A stretch of 64,000 nucleotides of DNA from Bradyrhizobium nitroreducens (GTDB lineage: Bacteria > Pseudomonadota > Alphaproteobacteria > Rhizobiales > Xanthobacteraceae): contig NZ_LFJC01000003.1 in assembly GCF_002776695.1 (NCBI RefSeq), positions 831,588 to 895,587 on the forward strand, written 5' to 3'. Shown here piece after piece: positions 58,272 to 64,000 of the stretch. The position numbers and the translations under genes were made by a program. Within the stretch, counting starts at the first letter, position 1. Each line of letters starts with the position of its first letter. The notes beneath the pieces are model-generated. The model was not told the DNA's origin. It saw only the letters and a list, made by a program, of their open reading frames with translations, and made no database searches.

Positions 58272-58380
58272 ATCGTTCCCCCCGGCATCAATTGGCGTCG
58301 CACGATCCGGCGTCGTTGCCCGGTGCGATCGAAGAAGAGCGAAGCGTTTTCGCGCGAAGAAAACGCGTCGAAACTAAGAT

Positions 58381-58770
<390 letters not shown>

Positions 58771-58967
58771 TCAATCTGGCATCTTTCCGGGCAAATGGCA
58801 CAAAAAAGTTGCAGATTGAAGCGGAAAAACGTTTGGCCAAGGGCGGTCATGTGAACGGCCGCCTCTGTACAGGGCAACCGTTCATCCTTCACAATGCATT
58901 TTCGGCATGGATGCGGTGAACCCAAGCGTCCCGGCTGGTACATAAGTATGTTTGAGGGGGACGTTTC

Positions 58968-59864
58968 ATGGCGAGTTGGTTCTACGCATCCGAGGGCAAG
59001 CAGCAGGGGCCCTTTCCGGAAGGGCAGTTCCGCGATCTCGTCGCCCAGGGCGTCGTGCGCCCGGATACGCTGGTGTGGACCGAGGGCATGGCCGGCTGGC
59101 AGAAGGCCGCCGAAATCCCCGGCCTGGTCGGGGGCGGCGGCGCGCCGCCGATGATCCCGGCGGGCGGACCGCCGATGATGGGCGGTGGTGGTCATGCGGG
59201 CGGTAGCGCCGGCGGAGGATCGCTGTCGGTCGATTTCGGCATTCTCGACTTCACCTGGCGCACGCTCGTGCTCGTGATCGGCTCGTGCTTTGTCATCCCG
59301 GTGCCGTGGCTGTTCGTCTGGTACATGCAATGGATCGTGCCCTGCGTCAGGGTTCCCGGGCGGCCCAATCTCAGCTTCACCGGCAGCGCGATGACGTTGG
59401 TGCCCTGGTTCTTCGGCTTCATCGTTCTGGCGATCGCGATCGGCTTCATCGGCAGCCAGTTGCTGAGCAATCTGCTGTTCATCGTCCAGCTCGTGCTCTA
59501 CTGGCTGCTGATCAAATGGATGATCGCAAACCTTGCTTCCAACGGGCAGCCGCTCGGCTTCAGCTTCACCGGTTCGGTCTGGGCCTATATCGGCTGGAAT
59601 CTGCTGTTCGCGATTTCCATCATCACCATCATCGGCTGGGCCTGGGTCGCCGCAGCCCAGATGCGCTGGTTCTGCCGCAGCATCGAAGGCACGCGGCGCG
59701 AGATCGTGTTCAAGGGCTCGGGTCTCGACATCCTCTGGCGCGGCATCGTCGCAGCGATCCTGTGCACCCTGATCATCCCGATTCCGTGGGTGTACCGCTG
59801 GATCATGAACTGGTTCGCCTCGCAGACCGTGCTTGCGCCACGCGGGTCGCAGGCGGCGATGTGA
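58968..59864 (+). CDS. DUF4339 (GYF_2-like) membrane protein, copy A
   Basis: 298 residues. The first 50 residues are a GYF-like DUF4339 module (WFYASEGKQQGPFPEGQF, then DTLVWTEGMAGWQKAAEIPGL), then a Gly/Pro-rich linker (about 50-80) and a C-terminal membrane domain with four to five segments (for example 95-118, 140-185, 200-225, 262-280). It contains RWFCRSIEGTRREIVFKGSG. Function unknown; GYF-type modules bind proline-rich peptides. Followed 34 bp later by a paralogue. Confidence 0.88.
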   Translation: MASWFYASEGKQQGPFPEGQFRDLVAQGVVRPDTLVWTEGMAGWQKAAEIPGLVGGGGAPPMIPAGGPPMMGGGGHAGGSAGGGSLSVDFGILDFTWRTLVLVIGSCFVIPVPWLFVWYMQWIVPCVRVPGRPNLSFTGSAMTLVPWFFGFIVLAIAIGFIGSQLLSNLLFIVQLVLYWLLIKWMIANLASNGQPLGFSFTGSVWAYIGWNLLFAISIITIIGWAWVAAAQMRWFCRSIEGTRREIVFKGSGLDILWRGIVAAILCTLIIPIPWVYRWIMNWFASQTVLAPRGSQAAM

Positions 59865-59897
59865 CGGCCGCGGGCCTTCGGTAGCGAGCAGACGTAG

Positions 59898-60746
59898 ATG
59901 TCGCATCGACTCTGGTTTCACGCATCCGAGGGCCAGCAGAAGGGGCCGTTCCCGGAGGCCCAGTTTCGCGATCTGATCGCACGGGGCATCGTGCGGTCAG
60001 ACACGCTGGTCTGGACCGAGGGGATGGCGGGCTGGCAAAAGGCCGGCGCGGTCCCCGGTCTGGTGCCCGGCGGATCGACGGCGGCAGCTTCGAGCGGCGA
60101 GGGGCGAGGCCGGCTCTCGGTAGATCTGCCGCTGTGGTCGTTCCTGGGATGGTGCATCCTGCTGGTGATCGGCAGCGCCGTCGTGGTGCCGGCTCCCTGG
60201 ACCGCCACCGCTTACTACCGCTGGCTCTTCCCGCGCATCCACGTTCCGCAACGACCGAACATCGGCTTCACCGGAGAGGTCGGCGATGTCTGGTACGTCT
60301 TCATCGCGCTGGCGCTGGTGGGCTATGCGGGCCTCGTCCACGACCTGTTTCAGCTTGCGGCGATCCCGCTCCAGGCCTTCCTGTCCTGGATGGTGATGCG
60401 CTGGGTCGTCGCCAATCTCAGCTCGAACGGCCAGCCGATTCAGATGACGTTCAACGGCAGCCCCTGGGTCTTCATCGGCTGGCAGCTTCTGATGTTTCTC
60501 GCCATGTTCACGATCATCGGCTGGGCCTGGGTCATGGCCGCATGGATGCGCTGGATCTGTCGCAACATCGCGGGAACGCGGCGCGAGATGATCTTCGTCG
60601 GCACCGGCCTTCAGCTGCTGTGGCGAACTCTCGCATTCGGTTTCGGCTGCCTTCTGATCATTCCGATTCCGTGGCTGCTGCGCTGGTATTTCACGTGGAC
60701 CATGGCGCAGTTCGCACTCGTCGAGCGCAGAACCGCGCCAGTCTAG
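59898..60746 (+). CDS. DUF4339 (GYF_2-like) membrane protein, copy B
   Basis: 282 residues, a paralogue of the gene immediately upstream. DUF4339 module WFHASEGQQKGPFPEAQFRD (residues 6-25) and SDTLVWTEGMAGWQKAGAVPGLVPGG, then a shorter linker and a C-terminal membrane domain. The motif GWAWVMAAWMRWICRNIAGTRREMIFVG is shared with copy A (GWAWVAAAQMRWFCRSIEGTRREIVFKG). The pair probably arose by tandem duplication and acts together. Its end overlaps the convergent tesB end by 4 bp. Confidence 0.88.
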   Translation: MSHRLWFHASEGQQKGPFPEAQFRDLIARGIVRSDTLVWTEGMAGWQKAGAVPGLVPGGSTAAASSGEGRGRLSVDLPLWSFLGWCILLVIGSAVVVPAPWTATAYYRWLFPRIHVPQRPNIGFTGEVGDVWYVFIALALVGYAGLVHDLFQLAAIPLQAFLSWMVMRWVVANLSSNGQPIQMTFNGSPWVFIGWQLLMFLAMFTIIGWAWVMAAWMRWICRNIAGTRREMIFVGTGLQLLWRTLAFGFGCLLIIPIPWLLRWYFTWTMAQFALVERRTAPV

Positions 60747-61606
60747 GACCGCCGTTCGCGCACGGAGCCTTCCTGCGTCACAGAGGCGACCAGCGTACCG
60801 TCGGGCTTGAAGATCGAGCCACGAGTCAAGCCGCGGCCGCCGCGTGCGCTCGGGGAATCCTGGGCGTAGAGCAGCCATTCGTCGGCGCGGAACGGGCGGT
60901 GAAACCACATCGCGTGATCGAGGCTTGCGGGCATCATGCGCTTGTCGAACAGCGTGCGGCCGTAGCGCGCCATGATCGCATCGAGCAGCGAGAAGTCCGA
61001 TGCATAGGCGAGCGCGCACATGTGCAGCGCGGGATCATCCGGCAGCGTGGCCGCGGTCTTGATCCAGACATGAATGCGGCCGTCGTCGATCTTCTGGCCG
61101 AAATAGCGGCCGAGCTCGACGGGACGCAGCTCGATCGGCCGGTCCGATTCATAGTAGCGGCGGATGAATTCCGGCATCTCCTTGAACATCGGCTGCTTCG
61201 CCACCTCCTCCGCCGTGAGCTTCTCGGGCGGGGGCACGTCGGGCATCTTGTCCTGGTGATCGAAAGCACTCTCTTCCTCGGCATGGAAGGAGACCATGAT
61301 CGAGAAGATCGCGTTGCCGTGCTGGATGGCGGTGACGCGGCGGGTCGAATAGCTCTTGCCGTCGCGCAGGCGCTCGACCTGGTAGATGATCGGGATCTGC
61401 GGATCGCCCGGAAGGATGAAGTAGCAATGCAGCGAATGCGGCAGGCGGCCCTCGACGGTACGGCAGGCCGCGACCATCGCCTGCCCGATCACCTGACCGC
61501 CAAAGACCCGCTGCCAGCTCGTCTTCGGGCTGTTGCCGCGGAACAGGTTCACCTCGAGCTGCTCGAGGTCGAGGATCGAAATGAGGTCGATCAGGCTTTT
61601 GGACAT
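60743..61606 (-). CDS. tesB: Acyl-CoA thioesterase II
   Basis: 287 residues, double hot-dog fold. The ATG at 61606 (MSKSLIDLISILDLEQLE) is used. VFGGQVIGQAMVAACRTV (residues 34-51) and LHCYFILPGDPQIPIIYQVERLRDGKSYSTRRVTA (58-92), and near the C-terminus SLDHAMWFHRPFRADEWLLYAQDSPSARGGRGLTRGSIFKPDGTLVASVTQEG with the expected Asp/Thr/Gln triad positions, are family hallmarks. It hydrolyses medium- to long-chain acyl-CoA. Confidence 0.95.
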   Translation of the reverse strand: MSKSLIDLISILDLEQLEVNLFRGNSPKTSWQRVFGGQVIGQAMVAACRTVEGRLPHSLHCYFILPGDPQIPIIYQVERLRDGKSYSTRRVTAIQHGNAIFSIMVSFHAEEESAFDHQDKMPDVPPPEKLTAEEVAKQPMFKEMPEFIRRYYESDRPIELRPVELGRYFGQKIDDGRIHVWIKTAATLPDDPALHMCALAYASDFSLLDAIMARYGRTLFDKRMMPASLDHAMWFHRPFRADEWLLYAQDSPSARGGRGLTRGSIFKPDGTLVASVTQEGSVRERRS

Positions 61607-61626
61607 GATGGTGCTTTCTGGTGCTG

Positions 61627-61718
61627 CGTCATTCCGGGGCGCACGCAGTGCGAACCCGGAATCTCGAGCTGATAACCTCTGGATTCCGGGTTCGCGCGTT
61701 GCGCGCCCCGGAATGACG
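61627..61718. repeat. REP element (CGTCATTCCGGGGCGC ... GCGCCCCGGAATGACG)
   Basis: Near-perfect inverted repeat with arms 61627-61663 and 61682-61718 (CGTCATTCCGGGGCGC...GAACCCGGAATC with GATTCCGGGTTCGC...GCGCCCCGGAATGACG). It lies between divergent tesB and the ubiH-like gene, in their promoter region rather than at a terminator. Confidence 0.9.
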
Positions 61719-61807
61719 GATTTGGGCCGTTCCGCCCTTGTTTCACCGCACTGTTTCGCCCAGCTCAAGTCTGCTAGCAAGACCGAGAATTGACCGGGAA
61801 TTTGGGT

Positions 61808-63028
61808 ATGTCGGTACAGGGTAGCATTGTCATTGGTGGCGGCGCGTTTGCCGGCCTCGCATTGGCCTTGGCGTTGCGCCAGGGGCTTGGGCCCGAGATC
61901 CCCGTCATCGTCGCCGATCCCGCGCTCGGCACGCGGCCGAGCCGTGACCCCCGCGCCACCGCGATCGTGGCCGCCTGCCGTCGCCTGTTCGAGGCGATCG
62001 GCGCCTGGGACGACGTCAGGGCCGAGGCACAGCCGATCCTCGACATGATCGTCACCGACTCCAAGCTGGAAGACGCCACCCGTCCGGTGTTCCTCAATTT
62101 CGCCGGCGACGTCGCGCCGGGCGAGCCGTTTGCGCATATGGTCGAGAACCGCCGCCTGATCGACGCGCTGACGGCGCGCGCCGAGGCCGAGGGCATCGAT
62201 TTGCGTGCGACCACCGTCGCCTCCTATGACGCGCGCCCCGAAGGCATCGACGTGACGCTCGGCGACGGCAGCGTGATCGCTGCAAGTCTTTTGGTCGCCG
62301 CCGATGGCGCGCGGTCAAAGCTGCGCGAGCGGGCGGGCATCGCGACCCATGGCTGGGAGTATGACCAGTCCGGCATCGTCGTCACCGTCGGTCACGAGCG
62401 CGATCACGAGGGCCGCGCCGAAGAACACTTTCTGCCGGCGGGCCCGTTCGCGATCCTGCCGCTCTCGGGCAGGCGCTCCTCGCTGGTGTGGACCGAGCGC
62501 CGCGCCGAGGCCGCGCGCATCATCGCGCTCCCCGATGAGGAATTCCACGCCGAGCTCGAGCAGCGCTTCGGCCTGCATCTCGGCGAGGTGAAGGCGCTCG
62601 ACAAGCCGCGCGCGTTTCCGCTGTCCTATTTCGTCGCGCGCTCCTTCATCGCCGAGCGTCTCGCACTGGTCGGCGATTCCGCCCATGTCATCCACCCCAT
62701 CGCGGGGCAGGGCCTCAACATGGGGCTGAAGGATGTCGCTGCGCTGGCCGAGGTCGTCGTCGACGCGGCGCGGCTCGGCATGGATCTCGGCGGCGCCGAC
62801 GTGCTCGAGCGCTACCAGCGCTGGCGCCGCTTCGACACCATGGCGATGGGTGTGGCCACCAACTCGCTGAACTTCCTGTTCTCCAACCAGTCGACCTTGC
62901 TGCGCACCGTGCGCGACATCGGCCTCGGCCTCGTCGACCGCGCCCCGCCGCTGAAGAACCTCTTCATCCGCCAGGCCGCAGGGTTGACGGGCGAAGTGCC
63001 GAGGCTGTTGAAGGGCGAGGCGTTGTAG
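61808..63028 (+). CDS. UbiH/COQ6 family FAD-dependent hydroxylase
   Basis: 406 residues from the ATG at 61808 (MSVQGSIVIGGGAFAGLALALAL). FAD Rossmann motif IGGGAFAG, VAADGARSKLRERAGI (near residue 165) and LVGDSAHVIHPIAGQGLNMGLKDVAALAEVV (near 300) are the UbiH/UbiF/COQ6 motifs. It should hydroxylate the ubiquinone ring, but which position cannot be told from sequence alone. Divergent from tesB. Confidence 0.92.
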   Translation: MSVQGSIVIGGGAFAGLALALALRQGLGPEIPVIVADPALGTRPSRDPRATAIVAACRRLFEAIGAWDDVRAEAQPILDMIVTDSKLEDATRPVFLNFAGDVAPGEPFAHMVENRRLIDALTARAEAEGIDLRATTVASYDARPEGIDVTLGDGSVIAASLLVAADGARSKLRERAGIATHGWEYDQSGIVVTVGHERDHEGRAEEHFLPAGPFAILPLSGRRSSLVWTERRAEAARIIALPDEEFHAELEQRFGLHLGEVKALDKPRAFPLSYFVARSFIAERLALVGDSAHVIHPIAGQGLNMGLKDVAALAEVVVDAARLGMDLGGADVLERYQRWRRFDTMAMGVATNSLNFLFSNQSTLLRTVRDIGLGLVDRAPPLKNLFIRQAAGLTGEVPRLLKGEAL

Positions 63029-63055
63029 GCGGGACGCTGGCGCTACACCCTCCAC

Positions 63056-63103
63056 TGTCGTCCCGTACAAGCGCGCCTGAGCGCGCGCCGATCCGGGACC
63101 CAT
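63056..63103. repeat. REP-like hairpin (TGTCGTCCCG ... CCGATCCGGGACCCATA)
   Basis: Contains the perfect hairpin GCGCGC-CTGA-GCGCGC (63071-63086) within the Bradyrhizobium-type TCGTCCCG...CCGGGACCCATA pattern. It lies in the convergent spacer between the UbiH-like and Trm112-like genes. Confidence 0.6.
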
Positions 63104-63142
63104 ACGCCGCAGCAAGAGTTTGGCGAAGACTCGGAGACGAGG

Positions 63143-63340
63143 TCAATCGATCTTGCGCGCCTCTTCCGGCAACATGATCGGAATGCCGTCGCGGATCGGA
63201 TAAGCCAGCTTGGCGCTGCGCGAGATCAACTCCTGCTTTGCAGAATCGAACTCCAGCGGGCCCTTGGTCAGCGGGCAGACCAGAATTTCCAGCAGCTTGG
63301 GATCGACGGTATTTTCGGGTCGTTCGGTGGACGTGTTCAT
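63143..63340 (-). CDS. Trm112-like small protein
   Basis: 65 residues. [47 protein letters not shown] (residues 16-62) matches the Trm112/YcaR family; only one of the usual four zinc Cys is present (VCPLTKG), as common in bacterial members. The eukaryotic homologue activates methyltransferases; the bacterial role is unclear. ATG at 63340 is chosen; the longer open frame upstream is a shadow of tetR. Confidence 0.9.
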   Translation of the reverse strand: MNTSTERPENTVDPKLLEILVCPLTKGPLEFDSAKQELISRSAKLAYPIRDGIPIMLPEEARKID

Positions 63341-63399
63341 CGGGGTCTCCGGCGGTCGGCTGCCTCTAGCACAGAAATTCGCGTCCGCCCATTGCGGGC

Positions 63400-63930
63400 T
63401 CACGCAGAGATCATCGCGAAGATCTCGTCGAGCAGGGCCTGCAGCCGCGCCTTCGGCACCGGCGCGCCCGACAGGACATGCCCGAGAAACGTCCAATAAA
63501 GGATCTGTGCGCGGGCCTGGGCCGTTGCTGCCTCGAGCCCAAGCTTTCCCAGCAGCCCTTCGATGTAATCGAGCCTGCGGCGGTCGATGGCGCGCACGGT
63601 TCCTTGTGCCGCCGCATCGAAGGCCGCCCAGCTGCGCACCGCGCGTTCGAGATCGAGGCGCGCGCCAAATGACCTGTGCAACAGTGCTTTCAGCGGCTCG
63701 CCGTCGGCGGCCTCGACGTCGGCGATGATCTGCTCCGCCGCAATCTCGCGCCAGCGCTTCAGCACGGCGGCATGAAACGCGGCCAGATCGGCGAAATGCC
63801 AGTAGAAGCTGCCACGCGACACCCCCATGGCCCTGGCGAGCGGATCGGCCTTCAGCGCGGTGAAGCCGCTCTCGGCCAGCGCCTTCAGCCCTTCCTTGAT
63901 CCAGTCGTCGGCGGAAAGCTGTTCGGTCAT
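63400..63930 (-). CDS. TetR family transcriptional regulator
   Basis: 176 residues. N-terminal [54 protein letters not shown] (residues 10-60). The C-terminal ligand domain has no specific motif. A palindrome overlapping a divergent promoter at 63951-63969 suggests that it represses itself and the gene to the right, outside the window. Confidence 0.93.
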   Translation of the reverse strand: MTEQLSADDWIKEGLKALAESGFTALKADPLARAMGVSRGSFYWHFADLAAFHAAVLKRWREIAAEQIIADVEAADGEPLKALLHRSFGARLDLERAVRSWAAFDAAAQGTVRAIDRRRLDYIEGLLGKLGLEAATAQARAQILYWTFLGHVLSGAPVPKARLQALLDEIFAMISA

Positions 63931-63950
63931 TTCGGTTCCCAGATCCGACC

Positions 63951-63969
63951 ATACACTAGTGTATTGACA
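63951..63969. promoter_or_regulatory. TetR operator palindrome overlapping a divergent -35 element
   Basis: ATACACTAGTGTAT (63951-63964) is a perfect 14-bp palindrome 20 bp upstream of the tetR start. TTGACA on the plus strand (63964-63969) is a perfect -35 box for a gene to the right. Bound repressor would block that promoter. Confidence 0.75.
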
Positions 63970-64000
63970 GGCCGCGGGCCAGCACCTATGCCACCATACA

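Noticed and set aside
58795..58820. Sigma-54-like TGGCACAAAAAAGTTGCA upstream of the DUF4339 gene
   Set aside because: The -24 and -12 elements are 12 bp apart instead of 10, so the match is not functional by the usual rule.
60686..60702. Possible sixth parS (ATTTCACGTGGACC)
   Set aside because: It departs from the palindrome in several bases and lies inside a coding sequence 28 kb away; the five real sites are perfect.

Overview
The window is a 64 kb stretch of an alphaproteobacterial chromosome. Gene content, high GC, and the many short palindromic REP-like elements (TCATTCCGGG..., TCATTGCGAGC..., TGTCCCGGAC... types) point to Bradyrhizobium or a close relative. No IS element, prophage, CRISPR array, rRNA or tRNA gene was recognised. 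Almost all of it is core chromosome with conserved gene order.

Layout. 1-3.7 kb: end of a Tad/Cpa pilus cluster (cpaC end, cpaD, cpaE, and a convergent tadD-like gene). 3.8-10.9 kb: PilZ protein, YifB/ComM ATPase, an exported unknown, a hybrid histidine kinase, a periplasmic histidine phosphatase, an AI-2E family transporter and a small zinc-ribbon protein. 11-18.6 kb: histidine operon hisB-(DUF2628)-hisH-hisA-hisF-hisE-coaA on the minus strand, divergent from hslV-(DUF2585)-hslU. 18.7-26.3 kb: a membrane unknown, Smr protein, mltA, a Tim44-like protein, secB, dnaQ, coaE, maf and the PPDK regulatory protein.

26.3-40 kb is the replication and segregation region. The 460-bp gap between the PPDK regulator and hemJ has tandem DnaA-box-like TGTGGA repeats, four GANTC sites within 49 bp, an A+T-rich palindrome and a CtrA-like box. 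I read it as a candidate oriC. Genes next to it point away on both sides. To the right follow hemJ, rho, mnmE, mnmG, rsmG, parA, parB, and then convergent holA-lptE-leuS. Five perfect parS palindromes (GTTTCACGTGAAAC) lie between mnmE and the start of rsmG, one of them inside the rsmG reading frame.

40-53 kb: two convergent diguanylate cyclases, yggS, a hydratase, an L,D-transpeptidase, an OmpR-type regulator, a cyclic-nucleotide-binding protein, xthA, lolA, ftsK, a DapC-like aminotransferase and a GFA protein. 53-59 kb: two separate glnK-amtB operons enclosing a clpP paralogue and an ArsR-SRPBCC pair, which makes this an ammonium sensing and uptake region. 59-64 kb: a tandem pair of DUF4339 membrane proteins, tesB, a UbiH-family hydroxylase, a Trm112-like protein and a TetR regulator with a palindromic operator at the right edge.

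The points I would follow up first are the candidate oriC with its GANTC cluster, the parS cluster with a protein-coding parS, the unusual rho-mnmE spacer, and the tandem ATACnGTAT sites in the glnK-clpP gap.
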